Shown: positions 18,184 through 26,353, counted from the stretch's first letter. The stretch: 48,630 nucleotides of DNA from Bacteroidota bacterium (GCA_013287545.1 JABDDQ010000010.1:1-48630), one strand, 5' to 3'. Program-made: numbers and translations. Notes: a model not told the origin generated them from the letters alone.

Positions 18184-19026
18184 TTAATAATTCTGAATTT
18201 CTATTCCGCCAAATATTACTTCACCTTTTATAACCAAAACTTTATCGGGGTTAGTAACTATGGTTTGATGCGGACGTTTATCTTCAACACCTCCAAACAC
18301 AGTGTTTATGTCGGTTTGAATTTCCCAGTTAGCAGGTACAATAATTTTTGTGCCGCTAAAAACATGTTTTATATCAAGAACAACTTTCCCATTTATATCG
18401 GCCTGACTAAGGTTTAATTTACCGCCGCCAAACACGCATGATATGTTACCGCCCTTAAAATCTTTTGATAAGATATTTTTTTTGAAACTGCTAAACACGA
18501 TATCCATGTTAAGCGCATCATCGGCCGAAGTTGTTTCATCATTGGCGCAGGCCGAAAAACGATTGCCGGCATAATTATGGTGACCGAATTTATGATGGAA
18601 TCTTCTTTCCCATCTGCGGCGATAACGATCTTCATTAAAACGGCGGTTTGGTCTAAAAATCATAGCTAAGCCAACCAGCATAATTAATATGGGCCAGAAA
18701 TAAATTTTAAAATGCAGCGTAGGCATAAAATCTTCAACCATATAAATACTTCCTATAGCTATTAGTATAAACCAGGCAAAGTTTCTAAAAGCACTTTTTA
18801 CCCCTATAAATACACCAAGCACAATTAAAAGCATTTGCCAGGTAAATAACCAGGTGGGGAAAATAACACCCATCTCGCGGGCTAAAAATGCGGCACCTAC
18901 TATAAACAGAATTATGCCTCCAATTATTTTACCACGACGGTGGCGTACCTGATGTTCTTTAAAACGTTCATCCCAATTTATATTTGCGTATGGGTTATCG
19001 CTTGTATTTTGATTTTGTGTTTCCAT
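18184..19026 (-). CDS. LiaF-like membrane protein (cell-wall stress regulator type)
   Basis: A 280-aa protein from the ATG at 19026 (METQNQNTSDNPYANINWDE). After a charged N-terminal cytoplasmic part there are four closely spaced membrane segments (about 33-125, GKIIGGIILFIVGAAFLA and following). A His/Arg-rich loop and a C-terminal beta-helical LiaF/DUF2154-like domain follow (NISCVFGGGKLNLSQADI, VFSGTKIIVPANWEI, TVFGGVEDKR, GEVIFGGIEI). In Firmicutes LiaF restrains the LiaRS system; here the downstream kinase and regulator are of the LytS/LytTR type. That it modulates them is an inference from gene order. The longer frame to 19095 is unlikely because a promoter box lies inside it. Confidence 0.85.
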   Translation of the reverse strand: METQNQNTSDNPYANINWDERFKEHQVRHRRGKIIGGIILFIVGAAFLAREMGVIFPTWLFTWQMLLIVLGVFIGVKSAFRNFAWFILIAIGSIYMVEDFMPTLHFKIYFWPILIMLVGLAMIFRPNRRFNEDRYRRRWERRFHHKFGHHNYAGNRFSACANDETTSADDALNMDIVFSSFKKNILSKDFKGGNISCVFGGGKLNLSQADINGKVVLDIKHVFSGTKIIVPANWEIQTDINTVFGGVEDKRPHQTIVTNPDKVLVIKGEVIFGGIEIQNY

Positions 19027-19044
19027 TTTGTTTGTATTACGATA

Positions 19045-19052
19045 CAAATGTA
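19045..19052 (-). promoter_or_regulatory. -7 box of the LiaF-DUF4288-LytS-LytTR operon
   Basis: The minus strand reads TACATTTG, exact TAnnTTTG, 18 bases before the ATG at 19026. A TTG 21 bases upstream (19074-19076) could be the -33 element. The position also argues against the longer reading frame start at 19095. Confidence 0.55.
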
Positions 19053-19189
19053 CGTGCAAGGTCAACGCATATACAACAGCTATTAGGTTAGCCAAGGTAG
19101 GGGGTAGGTAAACGAAAGACTTTTATCGGTGAAAGAAGTTGATTTTTTATTTTTTTGATAGTTGAGAGAAGGAAAGGTATATTTATATT

Positions 19190-19819
19190 ATGATTAGACT
19201 TATAATTGACGAAGCTGTGGGCTATATGCTTAAAGTAATTAAGTCAGGAATTGCCATAACTGAATATAAAGATGAATTTAATGCGATAAAACACGGAAAC
19301 TACGATGATTTTATAGATTTAGTAAAAGGGGAAAGACCATTTATGGTAGTGTGGCAAGAAGGTGTTATTTCAAATCAAGATAACATTTCACAAAAAACGC
19401 ATTTTGATATGGCTGCATTAATAATAGCAGGACCGTCTATTCAAGTTTTCTTTAATAATTGTGTGAAAAAATATGGTGAAGAATTCTTGAAACAAGAACT
19501 AGAAATCAGTAATGATACTTATAGAAAAGCGGCTCTGTTCGAGGTTAGTTTAAGAGTACATGCGAACAATAACAAACTTCTTAGTGAACGTGAAAACCTG
19601 GAAAACGTTATTATTAAAATTTCAAATTTTAAGAGCTTATCAATTGAAGAAACTGAAACACTACAAAAAGAAAGGAACTTTATAAATGATATAAAACATC
19701 ATAATAAACCAAGATACAATCGTAAGTTTTCAACTTGGGAAGAAGGAGTTTCGAAGTTTAAGGATGCTTATAGAATTCTTGAGGAAAAAGAACTCTTTAT
19801 TGGTGAAATAGTTGAATAG
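19190..19819 (+). CDS. Hypothetical protein, 209 aa
   Basis: I do not recognise this protein. It has no signal peptide or membrane segment. It looks mostly helical and charged. A hydrophobic stretch MAALIIAGPSIQVFF lies at residues about 84-98. A charged region with ERNFINDIKHHNKPRYNRKF at about 163-182 is weakly reminiscent of all-alpha HEPN-like proteins with a conserved lysine/histidine pair, but it does not show a canonical RX4-6H motif. It stands alone between divergent and convergent neighbours, with a near-match box TATATTTA just upstream. Its composition is more AT-rich than the housekeeping genes around it, so it may be an accessory gene. Confidence 0.65.
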   Translation: MIRLIIDEAVGYMLKVIKSGIAITEYKDEFNAIKHGNYDDFIDLVKGERPFMVVWQEGVISNQDNISQKTHFDMAALIIAGPSIQVFFNNCVKKYGEEFLKQELEISNDTYRKAALFEVSLRVHANNNKLLSERENLENVIIKISNFKSLSIEETETLQKERNFINDIKHHNKPRYNRKFSTWEEGVSKFKDAYRILEEKELFIGEIVE

Positions 19820-19902
19820 AATACTGTTGATACAAATAAGCACAAGCGAAGGCTTGCTTAGTAAGAAAATTATTGTACAGAAATAAGGGGCAGAAAAAAA
19901 AT

Positions 19903-20064
19903 CTACCTATTGGGATTAGCCCCAATTACGGATGGAGTAGATACTTTTGTGGCTGATTCAGAAGATTCATTATCTGAATTCTCTTGTGTTTCTTCTCTTT
20001 CTGATTCGTTGCTAACCTCTTCCGGATTAGAATCGCCACCGTTTTCTCTTGAATTTGTAAACAT
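19903..20064 (-). CDS. Possible small acidic protein, 53 aa
   Basis: A frame from ATG (20064) to TAG (19903) encodes a very acidic, Ser/Glu/Asn-rich peptide with no hydrophobic core (for example GGDSNPEEVSNESEREE). It is 51 bases downstream of ftsY on the same strand. Low complexity and short length make it doubtful; it could be an intrinsically disordered small protein or just an open frame. I see no family. Confidence 0.3.
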   Translation of the reverse strand: MFTNSRENGGDSNPEEVSNESEREETQENSDNESSESATKVSTPSVIGANPNR

Positions 20065-20115
20065 GGTTTTAATTTTAGTAACGCTAATATAGCATAATTA
20101 AATTAAACCTTCTAC

Positions 20116-21075
20116 TTATTTCCCTTCCGAGAAAAGAGAATCTACAAACTCGTGGCGGTTAAAAACATGGAGGTCTTCCATTTTTTCACCTACACCAATG
20201 TATTTTACTGGTATTTTAAATTGGTCGGATATGCCAATAACAACGCCCCCTTTAGCCGTACCATCTAATTTAGTAAGGGCTAAAGCAGTTACCTCGGTAG
20301 CGGCGGTAAATTGTTTACATTGCTCAATAGCGTTTTGTCCGGTACTGGCATCAAGCACTAATAAAACTTCGTGTGGGGCATCGGGTATAACCTTGCTCAT
20401 TACCTTTTTTATTTTGCCCAACTCGTTCATTAAATTTACTTTGTTGTGTAAACGCCCTGCGGTATCAATAATAACCACATCACTATTTTTGGCAACACCA
20501 CTGCTAACGGCATCAAAAGCAACCGATGCAGGGTCGGCATTCATGCCTTGCGATACAATGGGCACACCCACACGCTCGCTCCAAATAGTAAGTTGGTCAA
20601 CGGCGGCAGCTCTAAACGTATCGGCAGCGCCAAGCAACACGTTTTTACCTTTTTGTTTAAATTGGTACGATAGTTTACCAATGGTAGTAGTTTTACCTAC
20701 ACCATTAACGCCAACTACCATTATTACATAAGGCTTTTTATCAGCCGGGGTAGCAAAATCGCTAACATCATCTGAATTGTTTTCGGTAAGCAACGAGGCA
20801 ACTTCTTCTTTTAAAATGGAGTTTAGTTGTGCTGTACCCACATATTTATCTTTAGCTACGCGGGCTTCAATGCGGTCAATAATTTTTAGGGTGGTGTTAA
20901 CGCCTACATCGCTGGTAAGTAAAACTTCTTCTAAATTATCTAAAACCTCAGCATCTACTTCGGTTTTACCTGCAATGGCTTTAGCTATTTTACTAAAAAA
21001 GTTCTCTTTGGTTTTGTTTAACCCCTTATCAAGCGACTCTTTTTTGTCTTTAGAAAAAAAACTGAAAATGCCCAT
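20116..21075 (-). CDS. ftsY: Signal recognition particle receptor
   Basis: The membrane-associated GTPase that docks SRP-ribosome complexes at the Sec translocon. A short charged N-terminal part (1-30) precedes the helical N domain (about 30-105). The G domain has the P-loop VGVNGVGKTTTIGKL (121-135), DTFRAAAVDQL, IIDTAGRLHNK and LTKLDGTAKGG. At 319 aa it lacks the long acidic A domain of E. coli, as is normal in Bacteroidota. It lies downstream of rpmG and the DUF4295 gene, separated from them by a terminator-like hairpin. Confidence 0.97.
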   Translation of the reverse strand: MGIFSFFSKDKKESLDKGLNKTKENFFSKIAKAIAGKTEVDAEVLDNLEEVLLTSDVGVNTTLKIIDRIEARVAKDKYVGTAQLNSILKEEVASLLTENNSDDVSDFATPADKKPYVIMVVGVNGVGKTTTIGKLSYQFKQKGKNVLLGAADTFRAAAVDQLTIWSERVGVPIVSQGMNADPASVAFDAVSSGVAKNSDVVIIDTAGRLHNKVNLMNELGKIKKVMSKVIPDAPHEVLLVLDASTGQNAIEQCKQFTAATEVTALALTKLDGTAKGGVVIGISDQFKIPVKYIGVGEKMEDLHVFNRHEFVDSLFSEGK

Positions 21076-21111
21076 ATTGCCTTGCGTAAATTTTGTGTAA
21101 ATGTATAGTTA

Positions 21112-21156
21112 TATATAAATAAAAAAACTTCTTTCCATAAAAATGAAAAGAAGTTT
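21112..21156 (-). terminator. Terminator/attenuator between the DUF4295 gene and ftsY
   Basis: On the minus strand AAACTTCTTT (21156-21147) pairs perfectly with AAAGAAGTTT (21134-21125), and a T-rich tail follows directly. It would end most rpmG transcripts before ftsY. Confidence 0.65.
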
Positions 21157-21177
21157 AGTTCTTTAGTAATCTGTAGA

Positions 21178-21333
21178 TTACTTGTTTTTCAAAAAATCTT
21201 GTACGTGATCGTTATGTACAATCTCTTCTCTAAATGCGTAAGCACCAGTTTTTGGCGATTTTACCATTTTAATAACGCGTGTAAAATCTTTTCCTTTACC
21301 GCTTTTTAATGTTGCAACTACCTTTTTTGCCAT
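21178..21333 (-). CDS. DUF4295 family protein, 51 aa
   Basis: A short basic protein, MAKKVVATLKSGKGKDF at the start and NDHVQDFLKNK at the end. This is the DUF4295 family, which in Bacteroidota sits beside rpmG and ftsY and is probably ribosome-associated; the role is unproven. It begins eight bases after the rpmG stop codon and is surely cotranscribed. Confidence 0.85.
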   Translation of the reverse strand: MAKKVVATLKSGKGKDFTRVIKMVKSPKTGAYAFREEIVHNDHVQDFLKNK

Positions 21334-21341
21334 AACTTATA

Positions 21342-21524
21342 TTATTTAATTTCTTTATGTACTGTGTATTTACCTAACACCGAATTGTATTTTTTTAACT
21401 CAATTCTTTCTGATGTGTTTTTTTTGTTTTTTGTTGTAATGTAACGAGATGTACCCGGTTTACCAGATGCAGCATGCTCGGTGCATTCTAAAATAACTTG
21501 TATTCTGTTCTGTTTCTTTGCCAT
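21342..21524 (-). CDS. rpmG: 50S ribosomal protein L33
   Basis: A 60-aa basic protein with the L33 pattern: [30 protein letters not shown] and the end KYTVHKEIK. It is part of the large ribosomal subunit near the E site. The cysteines of zinc-binding L33 forms are mostly absent (only one remains, in LECTEH), so this is the zinc-independent type. rpmB, often the neighbour of rpmG, is not here. Confidence 0.95.
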   Translation of the reverse strand: MAKKQNRIQVILECTEHAASGKPGTSRYITTKNKKNTSERIELKKYNSVLGKYTVHKEIK

Positions 21525-21549
21525 GACTAATTAATTATAATAAGGGGTG

Positions 21550-21580
21550 CAAATGTACACCCAATTATTTAGAATTCAAA
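21550..21580 (-). promoter_or_regulatory. Full consensus promoter of rpmG-DUF4295(-ftsY)
   Basis: On the minus strand TTTG (21580-21577), exactly 19 bases, then TACATTTG (21557-21550). Both elements are perfect matches. The rpmG ATG lies 26 bases downstream. Confidence 0.75.
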
Positions 21581-21631
21581 AAAATAATTAGTAAAACTTC
21601 ACAATTAATTCTTCATTTTTAATTCTTATAC

Positions 21632-21639
21632 TATATTTG
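21632..21639 (+). promoter_or_regulatory. -7 box of secDF
   Basis: TATATTTG, exact TAnnTTTG, 34 bases before the secDF ATG and divergent from the rpmG promoter. The -33 element is weak. Confidence 0.55.
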
Positions 21640-21673
21640 CAGCCTTAAAAAATTAAAAATAATTAGATAATAT

Positions 21674-24600
21674 ATGCAAAATAGAGGTGCCATTACAACA
21701 TTTGCTGTGCTTTTAGGCCTGGCTTGTCTTTTTTACTTATCGTTTACTTGGGTTACGCGCGGCGTTGAGAAAAACGCAGGTGCCTTTGCTGATACTTACA
21801 TAGCAAACCCCACTGTTAAAAAGGCTGCAAGCGATTATGCTAAAGGCGATGCATCTAAAGAGCGCGCTTTTTTAGATTCAGTAAAAAATGTGAAAGCAGA
21901 TTATTACCTGGATTCTATGAAAACCGCTACGGTTTACGATATTTTAATCACAAAATACACCTACGACGAGTGTAAACAAAAAGAAATCAACTTAGGGCTT
22001 GATTTACGTGGCGGGATGAACGTTACGCTTGAAGTATCGGTAGCTGATATCATTAAAAACTTGGCTAACAACAACCAAGACCCTGATTTTAACAAAGCAC
22101 TTGCTTTAACGCAAAAAAACTTAGGTGTTAATAACAACAAGCCTTTTGTGGCTTTATTTGCTGAAACCTACAAGCAAATTGCCCCTAATGGTCGTTTAGC
22201 TCCCTTATTTCAAACTATTGAAAACAAAGGCAAAATTGAGTACAACGATAACAACGATAAAGTAATTACTTTTTTAAACGAGCGTGTTGAAGAAGCGGTA
22301 ACCAACTCAGAAACTACATTCCGTAGCCGTATCGACCGTTTTGGCGTATCGCAACCTAATATTCAAAAATTAGAAAATGGCCGTATTTTAATTGAGTTAC
22401 CGGGTGTTAAAGATAAAGACCGTGTACGTAAACTTTTACAAGGTACCGCAAACCTTGAGTTTTGGGAAACTTACGAAAATGCTGAACTTGGTCAGTACTG
22501 GCCTGAGGCTAACAAAAAAGTAAAAGCCCTTTTAAACCCTGATTTAGCTAAGGCCGATAGCTTAAAAGGCGATACTACGGGTGCTGCCGCTAAAGCAGAT
22601 TCACTTAAAAAAGTAGCCAGCAAAAAATTAACGCCTGCTGAAATTGAGAAAGCAAAACAAGAAGCTGTTGTTAAAGCTAAAACCGATAGCACCGATAAAA
22701 CAAAAGAATCATTAGCACAAAAATTAAAAGAGGGTGGCAAAGTTGCTTCTGCCGATACTTCTAAAAACAAAACGGCTGCTAACGATACTGCTGTTACCCG
22801 TTATAAAGAAAACAACCCGCTTTACTCAATGGCTGGTCCGTTAGTGCCAAATGTATCGCAAGATGGTAAATATTTTGGTTTAGGGTCGGTAGTTGGTTAT
22901 GCTCGTACAAAAGATACTGCGCAAATTAACGGTTGGTTAAACAACCCTAAAGTACGTTCGGTGTTCCCATCAAAAGTACGTTTTATGTGGGATGCTAAAC
23001 CGGGCAAAGGTGGCGAAGTAATTACATTATACGCTATTAAAGTAACCGACCGCAATGGTAAAGCCGCTATGTTTGGCGATATTATTGATGGTGCCCGTAA
23101 AGATTTCCAACAACAAACAGGCGAAATTGCTATTAGCATGACCATGAAAGGTGATGCAGCGCAAAAATGGGCTAAATTAACCAAAGCCAACTCACCTAAA
23201 GATAGCAAAAGCCGTGGCCGTTGTATTGCCATTGTAATGGATAACGCAGTTTATTCGGCTCCAACCGTTAATGGCGAAATTCCTAACGGAAGCTCTCAAA
23301 TTACGGGTAACTTTGATAACCGCGAGGCAGATGCCCTTGTAGCTATTTTAGGTGCGGGTAAATTACCTGCTCCGGCTCGTATAGTTGAAGAAACTGTTGT
23401 AGGTGCTACATTGGGTCAAGAGTCTATCTCGAACGGTCTACTATCGTTTGTTATAGCCTTTATCGTTATTTTATTATTTATGGCTATGTATTATAACAAA
23501 GCGGGTTGGGTTGCTAACTTAGCTTTACTTATAAACTTATTCTTTATTATGGGTATCCTAACATCGTTAGGTGCTACGTTAACATTACCTGGTATCGCCG
23601 GTATCGTTTTAACCATTGGTTTATCGGTTGATGCTAACATCTTAATTTTTGAACGTATACGCGAAGAATTATCTCTTGGTAAATCAACCTCACAAGCAAT
23701 TAAAGAAGGGTTTAAACACGCTATGCCAACTATTATAGATAGTAACGTAACACTTTTAATATTGGGTATCATTCTTTATGTATTTGGTAATGGTCCGGTA
23801 CAAGGGTTTGCAACTACATTGTGTATCGGTATTTTATCCTCATTATTTGCAGCGGTAATTTTATCGCGTGTGGTGTTCGATTGGATGATTAACCGCAAAC
23901 AAGAAATTACGTTTGACAACAACATGACCCGCAATGCATTTAAAAACCTGCATTTCGATTTTGTTGGTCGTCGTAAAATTTATTACAGCATTTCTACTGC
24001 TGTTATTGTTTTAGGAGTTGTGTTTTACTTTAAAAACGGTGGCTTTAACTTAGGCGTTGATTTTAAAGGTGGGCGCACTTACATGGTTGGTTTTGAAAAA
24101 GCCATGAACACCGAAGACGTTAAAAAAGCATTAGCTGTATCGTTTGGTGGCGAAACTCCTGAAGTTAAAACTGCCGGAAGCACCAGTAAATTAAAAATTA
24201 CTACTTCGTACCGCATTAAAGAAAACGATGTTAACGTTGACCAGGAAATGGAAAAAAGCCTTGAAACAGGTTTAACTCCATTAAACACACAATTTAAAGT
24301 GTTAAGCTCGCAAAAAGTAGGGCCTACCATTGCAACCGATATTTTGTATAATGCGTATGGTGCTATCTTATTCTCTTGCGTAGTGATGTTCTTCTACATT
24401 GTTGTCCGTTTTCAAAAATGGCAATATGGTATGGGGGCGGTTGTGGCTTTATTCCACGACGTGCTAATTGTACTATCATTCTACACTATTTTAGATAAAG
24501 TGTTGCCATTCTCGTTAGAAATTGGGCAAGATTTCATTGCAGCTATTTTAACCGTTATGGGTTACACCATGACTGAAACAGTTGTTGTATTCGATCGTAT

Positions 24601-24913
24601 CCGCGAACGTTTAGCTGATTCGGGTAAAACCGATGCGCATGGCGAAGAGCGTAACAAGCTTATTAACTTTGCGTTAAACAGTACATTAAGCCGTACTATT
24701 TTAACCTCGTTAACTGTATTCTTTGTGTTATTGGTTATCTTCATATTTGGTGGTGATGCTATACGCGGGTTTATATTTGCCTTGTTAATTGGTCGTGTAA
24801 TTGGTACCTACTCTTCATTATGTATTTCAACACCAATAGTTGTTGATTTAGACAGAAACGAAGACAATAAAGAGTTAAACCGTAATGCAGCTCCTAAAGC
24901 TGTAAAAGCATAA
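21674..24913 (+). CDS. secDF: Fused protein translocase subunit SecDF
   Basis: An inner-membrane, proton-driven accessory of SecYEG that pulls exported proteins into the periplasm. The SecD half starts with one membrane segment, then the P1 periplasmic domain (LGLDLRGGMNVTLEV, RIDRFGVSQPNIQKL, RILIELPGVKD) and the membrane block with GLSVDANILIFERIREEL. The SecF half has GVDFKGGRTYMVGF and ETVVVFDRIRERL. Twelve membrane segments are expected. A Lys/Ala/Asp/Ser-rich stretch at about residues 290-375 interrupts the SecD periplasmic part. At 1079 aa the protein is complete. It has its own promoter and a terminator. Confidence 0.97.
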   Translation: MQNRGAITTFAVLLGLACLFYLSFTWVTRGVEKNAGAFADTYIANPTVKKAASDYAKGDASKERAFLDSVKNVKADYYLDSMKTATVYDILITKYTYDECKQKEINLGLDLRGGMNVTLEVSVADIIKNLANNNQDPDFNKALALTQKNLGVNNNKPFVALFAETYKQIAPNGRLAPLFQTIENKGKIEYNDNNDKVITFLNERVEEAVTNSETTFRSRIDRFGVSQPNIQKLENGRILIELPGVKDKDRVRKLLQGTANLEFWETYENAELGQYWPEANKKVKALLNPDLAKADSLKGDTTGAAAKADSLKKVASKKLTPAEIEKAKQEAVVKAKTDSTDKTKESLAQKLKEGGKVASADTSKNKTAANDTAVTRYKENNPLYSMAGPLVPNVSQDGKYFGLGSVVGYARTKDTAQINGWLNNPKVRSVFPSKVRFMWDAKPGKGGEVITLYAIKVTDRNGKAAMFGDIIDGARKDFQQQTGEIAISMTMKGDAAQKWAKLTKANSPKDSKSRGRCIAIVMDNAVYSAPTVNGEIPNGSSQITGNFDNREADALVAILGAGKLPAPARIVEETVVGATLGQESISNGLLSFVIAFIVILLFMAMYYNKAGWVANLALLINLFFIMGILTSLGATLTLPGIAGIVLTIGLSVDANILIFERIREELSLGKSTSQAIKEGFKHAMPTIIDSNVTLLILGIILYVFGNGPVQGFATTLCIGILSSLFAAVILSRVVFDWMINRKQEITFDNNMTRNAFKNLHFDFVGRRKIYYSISTAVIVLGVVFYFKNGGFNLGVDFKGGRTYMVGFEKAMNTEDVKKALAVSFGGETPEVKTAGSTSKLKITTSYRIKENDVNVDQEMEKSLETGLTPLNTQFKVLSSQKVGPTIATDILYNAYGAILFSCVVMFFYIVVRFQKWQYGMGAVVALFHDVLIVLSFYTILDKVLPFSLEIGQDFIAAILTVMGYTMTETVVVFDRIRERLADSGKTDAHGEERNKLINFALNSTLSRTILTSLTVFFVLLVIFIFGGDAIRGFIFALLIGRVIGTYSSLCISTPIVVDLDRNEDNKELNRNAAPKAVKA

Positions 24914-24940
24914 AACAAAGCACATAGCTTTAAAACAAGA

Positions 24941-24965
24941 AGGAGGTCAATCGACCTCCTTTTTT
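24941..24965 (+). terminator. Rho-independent terminator of secDF
   Basis: AGGAGGTC (24941-24948) pairs perfectly with GACCTCCT (24953-24960) around AATC, followed by TTTTT. Strong stem, 27 bases after the stop. Confidence 0.9.
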
Positions 24966-25018
24966 GTTTAGTGTTGATGGTGTTAACATTAAATTTCAAA
25001 TAAGACATCTGTATTTTT

Positions 25019-25026
25019 TATATTTG
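25019..25026 (+). promoter_or_regulatory. -7 box of the Mrr-like nuclease gene
   Basis: TATATTTG, exact TAnnTTTG, 20 bases before the ATG. No -33 element is clear. Confidence 0.5.
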
Positions 25027-25046
25027 ATATATATAATTGATTTAAA

Positions 25047-25952
25047 ATGGCAGATGATTTAAAAGAGTTTTTTAGAAAACAGCAGGAAATGCGTGATAAG
25101 TTTTATCCCCCTTACTTAAGGAAGATAAATGAATTACAGAAAAATATTTCGCCAATATCTAATATTCAAAAAACTCTTAACCTTATTAGTGAAGCGTCAA
25201 AAATTCAAAAATTTGCAGCTCCAACATCTGATATTCAAAATACTCTTAGGATGATTAATGAAGCATCACAAATACAAAAAATTGCTTCACCAATATCTGA
25301 CCTTCAAAAAACTCTTAGAGTTATTAATGAATCGTCACAAATACATCAGTACTCTAATATATTTAGAGTAATAGAAGGGTTATCAGGCATACATAATTCT
25401 GTAGCAATAAATAATGCAAGTTTTGATAGTTGGATTAAACTATCTCAACGTGAATATAATTTCTCGGAATTAATTGAAGAAGAAGAAAGGGGAGAGACAA
25501 TAATTATTGAGGAGACGAATAAGGTAAAAAGAATTATAACTGATATTTATAATGACAATTCTGTACTATTAAAAGTTGAACCAAGAACCTTTGAAGAAGT
25601 TATAGCTGAGATTTTAGCTTCTCAAGGTTTTAAAGTTGAGTTAACAAAACAAACAAGGGATAATGGATATGATATTCTTGCAATTAAAGACATAAAGCAT
25701 CAATCTCCATTAAAATATCTTGTTGAATGTAAAAGATACACTGATAGAAAAGTTGGTGTAGAAATTATAAGGTCTTTTAAAGATGTAATTAATACGGAAA
25801 AAGCAAACAAGGGAATTATTGTAACCACTTCATACTTTACATCTGAAGCGAGAAAAAAACAAAAAGAAATTCCTTATATACTTGATTTTAGAGATAAGGA
25901 TGATTTAATGCAGTGGATTTCTCTTTATTGGCAGGAAAAAATTAGACAATAG
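25047..25952 (+). CDS. Mrr-like restriction endonuclease with N-terminal tandem repeats
   Basis: A 301-aa protein. Residues 180-295 form a PD-(D/E)XK nuclease of the Mrr_cat type: TFEEVIAEILASQGFKVELT, the acidic Asp209 in NGYDILAI, and Glu227-x-Lys229 in YLVECKRY, then GVEIIRSFKDVI and NKGIIVTTSYFTSEA. This fold cuts DNA, often modified DNA. Residues 36-104 are three 23-residue repeats (unit like PISDIQKTLRMINEASQIQK), likely a helical rod or coiled coil. Residues about 140-175 form a charged linker. No methylase lies beside it, so a stand-alone modification-dependent or defence nuclease is inferred. It has its own promoter box. Confidence 0.82.
   Translation: MADDLKEFFRKQQEMRDKFYPPYLRKINELQKNISPISNIQKTLNLISEASKIQKFAAPTSDIQNTLRMINEASQIQKIASPISDLQKTLRVINESSQIHQYSNIFRVIEGLSGIHNSVAINNASFDSWIKLSQREYNFSELIEEEERGETIIIEETNKVKRIITDIYNDNSVLLKVEPRTFEEVIAEILASQGFKVELTKQTRDNGYDILAIKDIKHQSPLKYLVECKRYTDRKVGVEIIRSFKDVINTEKANKGIIVTTSYFTSEARKKQKEIPYILDFRDKDDLMQWISLYWQEKIRQ
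25152..25358 (+). repeat. Three tandem 69-bp repeats inside the nuclease gene
   Basis: Three in-frame units of 69 bases encode residues 36-58, 59-81 and 82-104. All share the pattern P-I/T-S-x-I/L-Q-x-T-L-x-x-I-x-E-x-S-x-I. The DNA units are also similar (CTCTTA and GAAGCATCA-like blocks), so they look like recent duplications. Confidence 0.8.
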
Positions 25953-25961
25953 TTTACGTAG

Positions 25962-26183
25962 CTAAAACCCCGCACTCGCCTCGATCTTCAAATACTTATC
26001 AGGCGTTAAAAAGAATTTATTTATGTAGCCGTCTTTCCATTTCAGGCAAAAGGCAGCAAGCTCGGTAACGTAAACTATCTGACAAATAACGTCTTCGCCT
26101 TTGTGGTAAAAAGTAACATAATCACCTTCGTGTAACTGGTTGCCCTGTTTATCAACCATGCCTATAAATTGCCCTTTAAACAT
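25962..26183 (-). CDS. Small hypothetical protein, 73 aa
   Basis: A compact beta-rich protein starting MFKGQFIGMVDKQGNQLHEG. The segment DKQGNQLHEGDYV resembles the opening of YopX-like domains (tDkNGkeIyEGDiV), but the rest is too short to say. No signal peptide. A TACATTTG box lies just upstream, which supports expression. Function unknown. Confidence 0.65.
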   Translation of the reverse strand: MFKGQFIGMVDKQGNQLHEGDYVTFYHKGEDVICQIVYVTELAAFCLKWKDGYINKFFLTPDKYLKIEASAGF

Positions 26184-26187
26184 AAAG

Positions 26188-26195
26188 CAAATGTA
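26188..26195 (-). promoter_or_regulatory. -7 box of the 73-aa gene
   Basis: The minus strand reads TACATTTG, exact TAnnTTTG, only four bases from the ATG at 26183. The transcript would be nearly leaderless. Confidence 0.45.
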
Positions 26196-26217
26196 GTTTT
26201 TTAACTTAAATTATTTA

Positions 26218-26353
26218 GGTCAGTAGGGCAATTACCCTATACCCGTTGACCTGTCCTACCAATTTTATAAATAAAAAATATAAATAATAATATAGATGAG
26301 TTAGTAGGGCAAGGTCAGGGTGCCTATATGTTTTGACCTGACCTACCAATTTT
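26218..26353. repeat. Two direct copies of a ~50-bp hairpin-forming sequence
   Basis: Copy 1 (26218-26266) and copy 2 (26301-26353) both begin with AGTAGGGCAA, reach TTGACCTG, and end CCTACCAATTTT; both are followed by AT-rich runs. In each, GTAGG pairs with CCTAC, and in copy 2 GGTCA also pairs with TGACC. This is a non-coding repeat pair between a small gene and guaB; the 60-aa frame across it only reflects the repeat. Confidence 0.7.
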
